Below, piece by piece: positions 8,890 through 17,823 of a DNA stretch of 64,000 nt. Origin of the DNA: Bacteroidales bacterium (GTDB lineage: Bacteria; Bacteroidota; Bacteroidia; Bacteroidales; F082). Below the pieces are notes generated by a model that worked only from the letters and a program-made list of their open reading frames with translations, was not told the DNA's origin and did no database searches. Position numbers and translations under genes: made by a program. Where the stretch lies: positions 21,326-85,325 of the forward strand of contig JAFRRE010000176.1 in assembly GCA_017428285.1 (NCBI GenBank), written 5' to 3'. Position 1 is the stretch's first letter. Each line of letters opens with the position of its first letter.

Positions 8890-8966
8890 ACACTTTTTCC
8901 ATCAATTCATCGCCTTGAAAACACACTTTTTCCGTGATTTTTACACCGCAAAAATACACTTTTTCC
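8890..8966 (-). repeat. Three 11-bp repeats (GGAAAAAGTGT on minus strand) at exact 33-bp period
   Basis: ACACTTTTTCC occurs at 8890-8900, 8923-8933 and 8956-8966, with a degenerate fourth copy near 8990-9000. The intervening 22-bp segments are unrelated. They lie immediately upstream of the DUF4143 ATPase start (8882), and a minus-strand TATTTTTG (-7-like) lies between copies. Possible operator array; alternatively the remains of a short peptide with EKV every 11 residues. Confidence 0.6.
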
Positions 8967-9085
8967 AAAAAAAAACAGAGCCTCAATGCACATTTTTTCG
9001 AAAATCCTTCCAAATTTACAGCGTTTGGAGGAAATATGGCACAAAAAACCAAGAAGCACATCATGACAATTGTTTTCCACTAAAA

Positions 9086-9138
9086 AATGTGTATTTTACA
9101 ATTTTTTACACTTTAAAATAAAATAATGTGTATATTTG
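9086..9138 (+). promoter_or_regulatory. Promoter and candidate operator of the MqsR/Panacea module
   Basis: -7 element TATATTTG at 9131-9138, 21 bases before the toxin start. AATGTGTAT occurs twice (9086-9094 and overlapping the -7 at 9125-9133) and the inverse TTACAC lies at 9106-9111. Antitoxins with HTH domains usually bind such sites; autoregulation here is inferred. Confidence 0.45.
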
Positions 9139-9159
9139 CACCGTGATTGCAGATAGATT

Positions 9160-9507
9160 ATGATCAAAACGAAACAAGAAGTAGAGGATTTTCTCGGTCA
9201 GTTTGGCGTCAAGTTCGATGTTTGGGGCATCTTCTATTTGGACAGGGACAAGAACGAAGAAGCCTTGAAAGCATTAGGCATCACCCCTAAAGCCAGGGAT
9301 GAAATTGTGCGCCAATTGCAGCCAAACGATTATGTTGAGACCTTGCCCGCCGATTTCTTCGATGAGTTGTGGGTGTTTGGAAGAGACATGGAAGGTACTG
9401 AACTCTACATCAAAATCGCCATGGGACAACCAAACGACCGTACCATTTGTATTTCGTTCCATATTGCGGAACATCCAATTAACTATGCATTCAAAAAGGA
9501 GGAATAA
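9160..9507 (+). CDS. MqsR-like type II toxin (putative mRNA interferase)
   Basis: 115 aa. The order of motifs resembles MqsR of the RelE/YoeB superfamily: a helix with LKALGITPKARDEIVRQL, then NDYVETLPADFFDELWVFG, then GTELYIKIAMG and TICISFHIAEHP. MqsR toxins cleave mRNA at GCU and arrest growth. The gene precedes its antitoxin, the order known for mqsRA, with one base between the stop and the next ATG. Catalytic residues cannot be assigned with certainty without alignment. A misannotation risk remains because sequence identity in this family is low. Confidence 0.75.
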   Translation: MIKTKQEVEDFLGQFGVKFDVWGIFYLDRDKNEEALKALGITPKARDEIVRQLQPNDYVETLPADFFDELWVFGRDMEGTELYIKIAMGQPNDRTICISFHIAEHPINYAFKKEE

Positions 9508-9508
9508 C

Positions 9509-10504
9509 ATGGAAAAGTATGTCGACATCAAAAGCCCTTTCACTGGCGGAAAAGTAAAAGAAGTGAGCACTGTGGAAGAGCATGAATTCCGGAAAGAGCG
9601 GTTTTCGGTGCATGTGCGCTATTATGTCTGCGAAGACACTGGCGAGCGGTTTACCACAACGGAGCAGGACGAACTCCTGTTCAACGAACTCTATTCACAA
9701 TATCGCGTGAACCACAGCATCCCCTTCCCTGAGGAAATCAAGGGAATTCGTTTGCATTACGGCCTGAATTACCAGCAGATCACCAAGATTCTCGGTTTCG
9801 GTGTCAACCAATATGCTCAATACGAAAAGGGCCAAATGCCTTCCGAATCCAACGGCAAGTTGCTTTCGGCGGCCATGAACCGCCAGTTTATGCTTCATCT
9901 GTTGGAAGACAGCCGTGCCGAATTTGACGAAGCCGAATATAACAAGGTATATCAATCCATTCTGGCCTCGGAAGTGAAGCCTGAAAACGAAGCACAAAAA
10001 CGGCTCATCTATCGCGACATCCGTCGTTCCATTTATAATGGCTTTGGCCAACTGAACGTAGAAAAGGTATCCGAGATGGTGAAGTTTTTCATTTGTAAAG
10101 AAGGCGGCTTGTTCCCCACGAAACTTAACAAGGAGATGTTCTACGCCGATTTTTTGCACTACAAGCAGCACGGCCAATCCATCAGTGGGCTACAATATCA
10201 AGCCATCCAATACGGCCCTGTTCCCGTACATTACGACACTGTCTATGACAACATCGACGGCATTAGCAAAGAGATTGTGGTGGCACACGACATGGAAAGC
10301 ACTCGTTTGAGTTGTAGTTCATGCGATACTAGTGTTTTCAGCGAGCAAGAATTAAATACGCTTAGTGCAATATTGGCCAAGATACAGCCCATGAGCACCC
10401 AAGAAATAATTGACCGGAGCCACCAAGAAGACACTTGGAAGCATTACCGCGAGGGAAATCAACTTATTCCTTATTCCGAGGCATTTTCGCTGAGGCTGGT
10501 GTAA
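9509..10504 (+). CDS. MqsA-like HTH antitoxin with C-terminal Panacea (SocA/DUF4065) domain
   Basis: 331 aa from ATG 9509, preceded by a strong aaaaaggagga ribosome site inside the toxin gene end. Residues 1-60 look like the MqsA N-terminal domain, but the zinc-binding Cys pairs are replaced (KSPFTGG and YVCEDTGERFT keep one Cys). Residues ~75-120 are an XRE-type HTH (LNYQQITKILGFGVNQYAQYE). The C-terminal half is Panacea: MFYADFLHYKQHGQSISGLQ, YGPVPVHYDTVYD and ShQEDTWKHY near the end. Panacea domains neutralise very diverse toxins; the HTH probably autoregulates the operon. Confidence 0.85.
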   Translation: MEKYVDIKSPFTGGKVKEVSTVEEHEFRKERFSVHVRYYVCEDTGERFTTTEQDELLFNELYSQYRVNHSIPFPEEIKGIRLHYGLNYQQITKILGFGVNQYAQYEKGQMPSESNGKLLSAAMNRQFMLHLLEDSRAEFDEAEYNKVYQSILASEVKPENEAQKRLIYRDIRRSIYNGFGQLNVEKVSEMVKFFICKEGGLFPTKLNKEMFYADFLHYKQHGQSISGLQYQAIQYGPVPVHYDTVYDNIDGISKEIVVAHDMESTRLSCSSCDTSVFSEQELNTLSAILAKIQPMSTQEIIDRSHQEDTWKHYREGNQLIPYSEAFSLRLV

Positions 10505-10553
10505 CTATCTTCTGTTACATTTATATTTGCACTTCTCACTTCGGAATATTTAT

Positions 10554-10561
10554 TATTTTTG
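10554..10561 (+). promoter_or_regulatory. -7 element TATTTTTG before the PIN toxin operon
   Basis: Lies 16 bases upstream of the antitoxin ATG at 10578. A second match, TATATTTG, lies at 10522-10529 and its TTTG could serve as the -33 for the downstream element. Confidence 0.5.
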
Positions 10562-10577
10562 CGCAAAATATCAAATC

Positions 10578-10892
10578 ATGGACTACGAGGAAAACAACAA
10601 TCACGCGAATTTGGCTTCCGAGCCATCTGCAGCATTGTATTATGGCTCAAGCACAAAACTAAGGGAGAGCGGGATCATCCCTGAGTTGTCACAACTTGAC
10701 AAGACGGACACCCTTTGGATCATCCGCTTTTTGCAAAGGCAGCTTGAATCGATGGGAGCTAAAGAATTCGAAAAGCAAGATACTGACATCGACCCCATGT
10801 ATGGTTTGCAGTACTTGAGAAGCATCCACAATGGGATGCCGAGTTTTGAAGACCTTCATGCAAAGTATATCCAAGAAAAATACGGCATCTAA
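10578..10892 (+). CDS. Putative antitoxin partner of the PIN toxin
   Basis: 104 aa from ATG 10578; the longer frame from 10527 covers the promoter. No DNA-binding fold is clearly recognisable. The N-terminus is Asn/Ser-rich and the middle has LDKTDTLWIIRFLQRQLE, as seen in short antitoxins next to Bacteroidota PIN genes. The stop (10890-10892) abuts the ATG of the PIN gene with no spacing, the classical coupled antitoxin-toxin arrangement. Assignment rests mainly on context. Confidence 0.6.
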   Translation: MDYEENNNHANLASEPSAALYYGSSTKLRESGIIPELSQLDKTDTLWIIRFLQRQLESMGAKEFEKQDTDIDPMYGLQYLRSIHNGMPSFEDLHAKYIQEKYGI

Positions 10893-11342
10893 ATGAAAGT
10901 TTTCATCGATACGAACATATTCGCCGAATATATTTTCGACAGGGCGCAAAGCACATCTGTCCAGAAACTATTCCAAGCTATCAAAGATCAGGAGATTGAA
11001 GCCATTACCTCGACGGCTTCCATTTACACCATGACCTATATTTCGGAACAAATGTTGAAACTAAAAGGCATTCATCGCCCAGAATTGACCAAGCAAGTTC
11101 GTAAAATCATTGATAGTTTATTGCTATTTGTACACATTGGAAACTTAGAGCACTCTGATATGATGGATGCTGCAAACGATCTTTCTTTTTCGGACATCGA
11201 AGATGCTTTTCAATACCATTGCGCATTGAAAAACCAATGCAGCTTCTTGATTACGATTAACACCAAGGATTTCAGCCAAGCAAATCAAGATTTGATGAAA
11301 GTTATTGCACCTAATGAATTTGCGAGCAGCTATTTGGTTTGA
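10893..11342 (+). CDS. PIN-domain ribonuclease toxin (VapC-like)
   Basis: 149 aa. It begins with the PIN signature MKVFIDTNIFAEYIF (Asp6), has a middle ITSTASIYTMTYI, an acidic motif LSFSDIEDAFQYHCA and the final strand FLITINTKDF. These supply the four acidic residues expected for Mg-dependent RNase activity. The length matches the DUF/PIN_3-type toxins. The target (tRNA, rRNA or mRNA) cannot be predicted. It lies directly downstream of its presumed antitoxin. Confidence 0.85.
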   Translation: MKVFIDTNIFAEYIFDRAQSTSVQKLFQAIKDQEIEAITSTASIYTMTYISEQMLKLKGIHRPELTKQVRKIIDSLLLFVHIGNLEHSDMMDAANDLSFSDIEDAFQYHCALKNQCSFLITINTKDFSQANQDLMKVIAPNEFASSYLV

Positions 11343-11361
11343 GACGTATTAGCGCCAGCAA

Positions 11362-11505
11362 GACCGAAGCCACCAAGAAGACGCTTGGAAGCATTACCGC
11401 GAGGGAAATCAGATTATTCCTTATTCTGAGGCGTTTTCGCTAAAGTTATTGTAACGTGCCCGTAACAGAGACACCGTCTATGACAACATCGACGGCATTA
11501 GGAGG
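11362..11505 (+). pseudogene. Two out-of-order fragments of a second Panacea antitoxin gene
   Basis: 11362-11455 aligns without gaps to 10412-10505, the last 30 codons of the intact antitoxin, and ends with its own in-frame TAA. Most differences are synonymous or conservative (EDAWKHYREGNQIIPYSEAF). 11457-11505 then matches the middle of the antitoxin (10217-10267 region, VYDNIDGI). The order is inverted relative to the gene, so these are leftovers of recombination, not a truncated copy. No function is expected. Confidence 0.8.
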
Positions 11506-11592
11506 CTGCCACGGTACGGCAGCCGCATATGGTTGTTTTTTCGCATTGCAAATGCTGATATTCAGCACTTCCGCATTGCAAATGCGGAAGAA
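11502..11592. repeat. Dispersed palindromes: GGCTGCC hairpin and CTTCCGCATT hairpin
   Basis: ggctgccacggtacggcagcc (11503-11523, 21 bases in all, 7-bp arms) resembles the palindrome at 1790-1811. Further on, gcattgcaaatgc occurs twice and the second copy is the centre of a perfect 10-bp-arm hairpin cttccgcatt/aatgcggaag (about 11569-11591). These sit between the antitoxin relics and the clpB terminator. Confidence 0.6.
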
Positions 11593-11610
11593 CGGGGAAT
11601 TACTAAACAC

Positions 11611-11647
11611 AAAAAAGCCAAGAAGCACTCACGCACCTCTTGGCTTT
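11611..11647 (-). terminator. Rho-independent terminator of clpB
   Basis: On the minus strand, arms aagccaaga and tcttggctt enclose a 15-base loop and are followed by a T-run. It lies 20 bases after the clpB stop. Confidence 0.8.
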
Positions 11648-11667
11648 GCATTTACATTGGCAAAGGC

Positions 11668-14256
11668 TTAATTCCTGAAAATCAAGCCATCGCCTTGTAC
11701 ATCGACGATAATGGCCTTCGTCTTGTCGACCGACTCGGCTAGGATCATCTTCGAGAGCGAGTTGAGCAACTCACGCTGCATCATTCGCTTCACAGGACGC
11801 GCACCGTACTGCGGGTTGTAGCTCTGCTTTGCAATGAAGTCGACGGCGGCATCGGTGATGTCAATCTTGATGTCGTTGGCAGCCAGCATCTTCTGCACGC
11901 TACGGAACTGCATCCTCACGATGTCGGCAATCTGGCTCTCATCCAAAGGCTTGAACATGATGATGTCGTCGACACGGTTCAAGAACTCAGGCCGCATGAA
12001 CTGCTTCAGCTGCTCCATCACCTCGTTACGGGTCTTCTCGAAGACCTCTTCGTCATTGCTGCCATTCAGCAAGGCGAAGTTGTCCTGGATGACATTGGCA
12101 CCGATGTTGGAGGTCATGATGACAATGGTGTTCTTGAAGTCGACGGTACGACCCTTGTTGTCGGTCAGACGACCGTCGTCCAAGACCTGCAGCAGGATGT
12201 TGAACACGTCGGGGTGTGCCTTCTCGATTTCATCCAACAGGATGACGGAATACGGCTTACGACGCACAGCCTCAGTGAGTTGGCCACTCTCTTCGTAGCC
12301 CACATATCCTGGAGGCGCTCCGATGAGTCGCGACACGGTGTGACGCTCCTGATACTCCGACATGTCGATACGCACCATGGCATTCTCGTCGTCGAACAGG
12401 AACTCGGCTAAGGCCTTGGCCAGTTCAGTCTTACCCACGCCCGTGGTACCCATGAAGATGAAGGAACCGATAGGACGTTTGGCGTCCTGCAAGCCGGCAC
12501 GACTACGACGAATGGCGTCGCTCACGGCGGTGATGGCCTCATCCTGACCCACCACACGCTTGTGCAGCTCATCTTCGAGGTGCAACAACTTCTCGCGTTC
12601 GCTCTGCATCATCTTGTTGACCGGGATGCCCGTCCAACGCGACACGATCTCGGCCACGTCATCGGCACCGACTTCCTCATCCACCAGCGGGTGGTCGCCT
12701 TGTGCCGCGCGCAAGTCGGCCTTGGCCTTCTCGATGGCAGCTTCGGCCTCGCGGATCTTACCGTAACGCAGCTCTGCCACACGGCCATAGTCGCCATCAC
12801 GCTCAGCCACCTCGGCTTGATGCTTGTAGGTCTCTATGTTGCTCTTCTCCTTCTGGATGAGTTCCACGTAGTTGCGTTCGGTCTCCCATTTTGCCTTGAT
12901 GGCGGAGCGTTTGTCGTTGAGTTCGGCCAGCTCCTTCCCTATCTCCTCCACCTTCTTGGTGTCGTTCTCACGCTTGATGGCCTCGCGCTCGATCTCCAAT
13001 TGGCGGATGGCACGCTCCACGTCTTCAAGTTCCTCAGGCATCGAGTCGATTTGCAGCCTCAGACGCGAGGCGGCTTCGTCGATCAGGTCGATGGCCTTGT
13101 CGGGTAGGAAACGGTCGGAGATGTAACGCACCGACAGTTGCACGGCGGAGATGATGGCCTCATCCAAAATACGGATGTGGTGGTGCGTCTCGTAACGCTC
13201 CTTCAAGCCACGCAGGATGCTGATGGCCGAAGCCTCATCAGGCTCATCGATCATGACTTTCTGGAAACGACGCTCCAAAGCCTTGTCCTTCTCGAAATAC
13301 TGCTGGTATTCCTTCAAGGTGGTGGCACCGATGGCACGCAGTTCGCCACGCGAAAGGGCCGGCTTCAGGATGTTGGCCGCGTCCATGGCACCTTCGCCGC
13401 CGCCCGCGCCGACCAAGGTGTGGATTTCATCGATGAACAGGATGACCTCGCCATCGCTGTCCACGACTTCCTTGACGACATTCTTCAAACGTTCCTCAAA
13501 CTCACCCTTGTATTTGGCGCCGGCGAGCAAAGCACCCATGTCCAAGCTGAACACGGTCTTGCTCTTCAGGTTCTCCGGCACGTCGCGGTTGACGATACGC
13601 TGGGCCAGACCCTCCACGATGGCGGTCTTACCTACGCCAGGCTCACCTATTAATATAGGGTTGTTCTTGGTGCGTCGGCTCAAAATCTGCAGCACACGAC
13701 GGATCTCCTCGTCACGGCCGATGACCGGGTCGAGCTTGCCTTGTTGGGCGAGTTCGTTCAGGTTCTTGGCAAAACGATTCAGCGAGTCGTAGTTTTGTTC
13801 GGCATCCTGCGAGTCGACTTTCTTGCCCTTACGGAACTGCTTGATGGCGGTTTCGAGGTCGCCTTTATTAACGCCTTGTTCCTTCAGCATTTGTGCAGCG
13901 AGGCTATTGCTGTCAAAGACGGCCAACAACAAATGCTCGATGGAAACATACTCATCGCCCATTTTCTTGGCCTGCGCCAAGGCATCATTAAAGATTTTGC
14001 TGACCTCAGAAGAGTAATACAATTCGGTACCGCTACTGCGCGGTTGTGAGTTAACGGCCTGGTCGAGGGCTTCGTTGAGTCGCGTCACGTTGACGCCCAG
14101 CTTCTTCATCAGGTTGGGCACCAGGTAATCGTCGCTCAGCAGCATACCCTTCAGCAGGTGGATGGCTTCCACGGTCTGGCTCTGGTGGCTCTGTGCGATT
14201 TCCTGAGCCTTTCCGATGGCTTCCTGTGATTTGATGGTGAATTGGTTGATGTTCAT
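11668..14256 (-). CDS. clpB: ATP-dependent disaggregase ClpB
   Basis: 862 aa, full length for ClpB (Hsp104 family). N-terminal Clp_N repeats (1-145), first AAA module with Walker A GEPGVGKT (204-211) and [12 protein letters not shown], the ClpB-specific middle coiled coil (about 400-520, with [12 protein letters not shown]), and second AAA module with GTTGVGKT and [13 protein letters not shown], then the D2-small domain. It lacks the IGF/L loop of ClpA/ClpX, so it should be a disaggregase working with DnaK rather than with ClpP. A clear aaaggaga ribosome site precedes the start. Confidence 0.97.
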   Translation of the reverse strand: MNINQFTIKSQEAIGKAQEIAQSHQSQTVEAIHLLKGMLLSDDYLVPNLMKKLGVNVTRLNEALDQAVNSQPRSSGTELYYSSEVSKIFNDALAQAKKMGDEYVSIEHLLLAVFDSNSLAAQMLKEQGVNKGDLETAIKQFRKGKKVDSQDAEQNYDSLNRFAKNLNELAQQGKLDPVIGRDEEIRRVLQILSRRTKNNPILIGEPGVGKTAIVEGLAQRIVNRDVPENLKSKTVFSLDMGALLAGAKYKGEFEERLKNVVKEVVDSDGEVILFIDEIHTLVGAGGGEGAMDAANILKPALSRGELRAIGATTLKEYQQYFEKDKALERRFQKVMIDEPDEASAISILRGLKERYETHHHIRILDEAIISAVQLSVRYISDRFLPDKAIDLIDEAASRLRLQIDSMPEELEDVERAIRQLEIEREAIKRENDTKKVEEIGKELAELNDKRSAIKAKWETERNYVELIQKEKSNIETYKHQAEVAERDGDYGRVAELRYGKIREAEAAIEKAKADLRAAQGDHPLVDEEVGADDVAEIVSRWTGIPVNKMMQSEREKLLHLEDELHKRVVGQDEAITAVSDAIRRSRAGLQDAKRPIGSFIFMGTTGVGKTELAKALAEFLFDDENAMVRIDMSEYQERHTVSRLIGAPPGYVGYEESGQLTEAVRRKPYSVILLDEIEKAHPDVFNILLQVLDDGRLTDNKGRTVDFKNTIVIMTSNIGANVIQDNFALLNGSNDEEVFEKTRNEVMEQLKQFMRPEFLNRVDDIIMFKPLDESQIADIVRMQFRSVQKMLAANDIKIDITDAAVDFIAKQSYNPQYGARPVKRMMQRELLNSLSKMILAESVDKTKAIIVDVQGDGLIFRN

Positions 14257-14596
14257 ATTTTAGGTTCTCCTTTCTTTCTAGTTGACTTCGAGACTGCGGG
14301 ACAACGGGACTTCAAGTCACTAGGAAAAGGTCCCCTGTGCCTGTGATTCCCGAGACCCCTCGAAGGGTCGAAGGGTTGTCTCGCAGTTGCTGTTTTTTAG
14401 GCATCAAATTCCCAACCAAATACAAAGTTTTGAAAAAAAGGCAGAATATATGACAAAATGTCACTAGATCAAAGAGTTAAGTTCGGTTTTTAAGACAATT
14501 TGACTGTATATTTATTAGGTATTGGCATTTTTTCCTATTTTTGCAGTTCTGATTCACTATTCTCAGAAAGAATAGTTTCACATTACTTACAAACAA
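14257..14596. other. Divergent intergenic region between clpB and the GT2 gene
   Basis: 340 bp without a gene. 14284-14390 is repeat-like: gactgcgggacaacgggact and, inverted, ctcgaagggtcgaagggttgtctcgcag, which echo the AGTCCCGCGTCC and CCCTTCGA families found elsewhere in the window. 14400-14500 is A+T rich. A plus-strand -7 element TATTTTTG lies at 14536-14543, 53 bases before the GT2 start. A good clpB promoter was not identified; AAACTTTG on the minus strand near 14423-14430 is the nearest match. Confidence 0.5.
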
Positions 14597-15565
14597 ATGA
14601 GTCCAAAACTCTCCATAATAATCCCTATTTACAATACCGGGCCTTATCTTCCTCGATGTTTTGACAGCATCTTGTCTCAAAGCTATACGGACTTCGAATT
14701 ACTATTTGTGGACGACGGTAGCACCGACAATTCTGGCGCCATCTGTGAAGCGTATGCGCAAAAAGACACACGCATCAAAGTATTTCATACAAAAAACGGT
14801 GGAATTTGCTCTGCGCGAAACATCGGTCTTGACCATACACAAGGAGAGTGGGTTTACTTTGTGGACTCCGATGATGAGCTAAAGCCCAATGGTTTACAAA
14901 CCTTGGTGGATTGCATTAGTGATGATGTTGATTGTGTGATTGGAGGATACGAGCAATATGATTTGGATGGTAGTTTGATAGAAACGGAAAAAAAGCACGA
15001 GACCCTGACGCTTTCGAAACGGGAATCTTTACTGGTTTTGTTTTCAGGACATTCCATCCATTACTCTTACTTAGGATATGTGTGGATTCGACTGTTCAGG
15101 AACCGAATCATCCAAGACCATGGGCTTCGATTTGACACTTCCATCAGGATCAAAGAAGACACATTGTTTGTTACGCAGTATTTATGCAAGTCGAACGGCA
15201 AGACACGATTCACGACCACGCCGGTTTATAAATACATAGCACAGAAGAACAGCGAGATGAATTCCTTACGGACGACATATAATCCAAAATACGTCTACAG
15301 TTTTGACGCCGTGGTCAAGGTGTATTCCACCATTCGACAACTACCCGAGTTAGACAGGCAACTCTTAAAAGCCGCAAAACACGAGATTGTCCGAAGGATA
15401 TATATGGTTATGGACCATATGTTATACCATAACGTTGTAGACAAAAAATGCCTATCCAAGCTAAAGAGAAGAGCCATAAAAGAAGTGGGGCTTCCCTATT
15501 ATTTGGAGTACCAATATTACAGGAATAAGCGAAGAGCAAAAAAAATAATCGAAGAGAGTTTTTAA
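14597..15565 (+). CDS. Family 2 glycosyltransferase (GT-A fold)
   Basis: 322 aa. GT2 hallmarks: SIIIPIYNTGPYLPRCFDSI at the N-terminus, nucleotide-binding VDDGSTDNS, GGICSARNIGLDHTQGEWV and the metal-binding YFVDSDDEL. The C-terminal ~110 residues are basic and helical, with no membrane helix. Such enzymes add single sugars to capsular, O-antigen or exopolysaccharide chains from NDP-sugars. It stands alone here rather than in a polysaccharide cluster, and its codon usage looks more A+T rich than that of clpB. The acceptor is unknown. Confidence 0.9.
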   Translation: MSPKLSIIIPIYNTGPYLPRCFDSILSQSYTDFELLFVDDGSTDNSGAICEAYAQKDTRIKVFHTKNGGICSARNIGLDHTQGEWVYFVDSDDELKPNGLQTLVDCISDDVDCVIGGYEQYDLDGSLIETEKKHETLTLSKRESLLVLFSGHSIHYSYLGYVWIRLFRNRIIQDHGLRFDTSIRIKEDTLFVTQYLCKSNGKTRFTTTPVYKYIAQKNSEMNSLRTTYNPKYVYSFDAVVKVYSTIRQLPELDRQLLKAAKHEIVRRIYMVMDHMLYHNVVDKKCLSKLKRRAIKEVGLPYYLEYQYYRNKRRAKKIIEESF

Positions 15566-15582
15566 AACCACGCGAGTCACCA

Positions 15583-17085
15583 TCACTTCGCCTGCCAGAA
15601 ACTACGGGTGAAGAGCAGTAAAATGGTGAAGATTTCCAAACGCCCCACCAACATATCGAACGAGAGCAACCACTTGGCCGCATTGGGAATGGTATCGAAG
15701 TTGCCGCTCGGTCCAGTGATGCCCGAGCCTGGGCCGTAGTTACTGAAACAGGTCAGGAACGAGATCGAACCCTCCTCGAAACTCATACCAACGGCCGAAA
15801 GCACTACCACGTTGACCATAAAGACAATGATGAACAGTGAGAAGAACGAGAGCACACGTTTCAGGCTGAGGTCTTCCACAATTTGTCCCGAAATCTTCAC
15901 GGTATACATACTGGATGAGTGAATCAACTCGTTGATGGTCTTCTTGAAGTATTTGACCAACACGATGACGCGCACCATCTTGATGCCACCGCTGGTGGAG
16001 CCTGCACAACCACCCACAATCATCAAGACGACAGTAGGGATAAGGAAGAGACGCCCCCAAAGGTCGTAATCGTAGTTACTGCCTTGGAAGCCTGTGTTCG
16101 ACAGCAAGGCCACCACATGGAACATCGAGGTGCGGATGCGCTCCCACCAAGTATGGGGATGTGAGACCAACTGCTCATCCGTGATGGTATCGAAATGCGG
16201 GGCAAAATAGAACCGACCCACAAACAGCAGCGTGAAGAGAAGGACGGCAAGCAAATACCAACGCAACTCCTCGTTGCGCCTGATGACATCAAAGCGGCGG
16301 TTAAACAGGAAATGATACATCGCGAAATTGATGCCCGACAACAGCATAAACACGATGCAGACGCACTCGATATAGTTGGACTGGAAATAGCCGATGCTGG
16401 CCTGATGCGTGCTGAAACCACCAGTGGCGATGGTCGTGAAGGCATGGCACACCGCATCGAACTTGTTCATGGGTCCAAGGTGATAGAAGAAGGCGCAAAG
16501 CAGGGTAAGTGCAATGTAAATAAACCAAAGCAGGCGCGAGGTGGCCCCCATAGTTGGGGCAAGCTTCTCCACGCTCAAGCCCGGGGCTTCAGCAGCAAAG
16601 AGCGATATCTTCTTAGAGCCTTTGGCCACCGAAGGGAGAAAAGCCAAAGTGAACACCACCACACCCAATCCGCCCATCCACTGCATGATGCTGCGCCAGA
16701 ACAGGATGCCATGCGGCTGTTGGTCGATGTTGTTGAGAATAGTGGCACCCGTGGTCGAAAAGCCCGACATGGTCTCAAAGAAAGCGTCCGTCACATTGTC
16801 GACAGTGCCATTCATCAGGAAAGGCAACATGCCGAACAAGGAAAACAGTATCCACGACAAAGCCACCACCATGAAAGAATCACGGATTTGTAGGCTACTC
16901 TTTTTCATCGAGTTGCCAATATTGTAGAGCAATAGGCCGACAGCTCCAGTCAGACCGGCAGTAAGCAGGAAACAACGAGCGTCGGTCTCCCCTGCCACGC
17001 GCTGATAGTGCAAGGCCACCGCTGCCGTCAGCAACAAGGCTGCGGCCTCAATCAGCAACAACACACCAAACAGCTTGCTTTTCAT
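15583..17085 (-). CDS. TrkH/KtrB-type potassium uptake subunit
   Basis: 500 aa integral membrane protein with the four-fold pore-loop design of Trk/Ktr: filters SGFSTTGATIL, TIATGGFSTH, GGCAGSTSGGIKMVR and FSNYGPGSGITGP, each with the filter glycine. The length and N-terminal extra helices fit TrkH. It would work with a peripheral TrkA NAD-binding regulator; no trkA is adjacent, although the island at 40-54 kb contains TrkA-like folds in other contexts. It is probably the last gene of a minus-strand group starting at DUF368. Confidence 0.93.
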   Translation of the reverse strand: MKSKLFGVLLLIEAAALLLTAAVALHYQRVAGETDARCFLLTAGLTGAVGLLLYNIGNSMKKSSLQIRDSFMVVALSWILFSLFGMLPFLMNGTVDNVTDAFFETMSGFSTTGATILNNIDQQPHGILFWRSIMQWMGGLGVVVFTLAFLPSVAKGSKKISLFAAEAPGLSVEKLAPTMGATSRLLWFIYIALTLLCAFFYHLGPMNKFDAVCHAFTTIATGGFSTHQASIGYFQSNYIECVCIVFMLLSGINFAMYHFLFNRRFDVIRRNEELRWYLLAVLLFTLLFVGRFYFAPHFDTITDEQLVSHPHTWWERIRTSMFHVVALLSNTGFQGSNYDYDLWGRLFLIPTVVLMIVGGCAGSTSGGIKMVRVIVLVKYFKKTINELIHSSSMYTVKISGQIVEDLSLKRVLSFFSLFIIVFMVNVVVLSAVGMSFEEGSISFLTCFSNYGPGSGITGPSGNFDTIPNAAKWLLSFDMLVGRLEIFTILLLFTRSFWQAK

Positions 17086-17099
17086 ATTTTACCTATTTC

Positions 17100-17163
17100 G
17101 GGCGCAAGCATTGCGTCCCAACAACGGGCAGACACAGGTCTGCCCCTACTCTAAACTCTAAAC
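17100..17163. repeat. Two small hairpins followed by TAAACTCTAAACT repeat
   Basis: gggcgcaagcattgcgtccc (17100-17119), gggcagacacaggtctgccc (17128-17147) and then a taaactctaaact tail. The tail is the complement of the 1740-1760 repeat. They separate DUF2750 from trkH on the minus strand. Confidence 0.6.
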
Positions 17164-17567
17164 TATGACCACGGTTGTGCCCAGCCCTCGCCATAGTCGA
17201 AATCATCCTCTTCATCATCCTGATCCTTGTAGGAATGGTCATCGTATGGCTTCAGCCAGTTCCTGAACTTATGGGAAGGTATGGCCGTAATCTCGCCGTC
17301 AGTTTCGGGCGAAACGGCAATGTCGATGTCATCGGCCGCCAGTTCCTTGAGCCAATGTCCCAGCTCAGAGAAACCCATATCGGTCACCGTATAGCCTTCC
17401 CAGTCGCCTTGTGCCGCTTTTGCTGCCAATGCCTCTGACTCCCAAAGCGGTATGTAGGGTTCACCATCATTGTCTTCAAGCATGGCAAAGAAACCTTCCT
17501 TGGCCTCAAGCAACCATACCTTGCGCGTCTCCAAAATAGACGCTATGAATTGTTCCAGTTTATCCAT
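17163..17567 (-). CDS. DUF2750 family protein
   Basis: 134 aa from the ATG at 17567 (MDKLEQF); the longer frame overlaps the S4 gene and is rejected. Motifs FIASILETRKVWLL, then IPLWESEALAAKAAQGDW, and the final strand region match the DUF2750 pattern (a Trp near VWLL and the PLW motif). The C-terminus is acidic and aromatic. Its role is unknown; many DUF2750 genes lie among immunity-like proteins, but here it sits between S4 and trkH. Confidence 0.65.
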   Translation of the reverse strand: MDKLEQFIASILETRKVWLLEAKEGFFAMLEDNDGEPYIPLWESEALAAKAAQGDWEGYTVTDMGFSELGHWLKELAADDIDIAVSPETDGEITAIPSHKFRNWLKPYDDHSYKDQDDEEDDFDYGEGWAQPWS

Positions 17568-17583
17568 GATAATCAGTATTTCT

Positions 17584-17823
17584 TCAGTCGCACCCTTCGA
17601 CAAAAATCTCAAAGTTCTCAAAGACAATTACTTCGCCAGCGGTAATCTTGGCGCGTTTGCGAGTTTCCACCTCACCATTGCGGAGCACCATGCCCGCTGT
17701 GACCACTTCCTGGGCTTCGCTCCCCGACTCCACCACACCAGTAGCCTTCAGCAAGCCGATGAGGGGGATAAAGGTCTCGTCCTCACGAAGGGCGAAATCA
17801 ATTCTTCTTAGTTTTCCTGACAT
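17584..17823 (-). CDS. Small S4-domain RNA-binding protein
   Basis: 79 aa, almost entirely one S4 domain: FIPLIGLLKATGVVESGSEA, then AGMVLRNGEVETRKRAKI and GEVIVFENFEI. It resembles YbcJ/YaaA-like small S4 proteins that bind structured RNA, often rRNA. The gene overlaps the end of the DUF368 gene by 26 bases in another frame, so it is probably coupled to it. Confidence 0.85.
   Translation of the reverse strand: MSGKLRRIDFALREDETFIPLIGLLKATGVVESGSEAQEVVTAGMVLRNGEVETRKRAKITAGEVIVFENFEIFVEGCD

Noticed and set aside
8890..9000. CRISPR array
   Set aside because: Repeats are only 11 bp with 22-bp spacers, three copies, and no cas genes; the Fe-S DUF2779 nuclease is far away and not Cas4.
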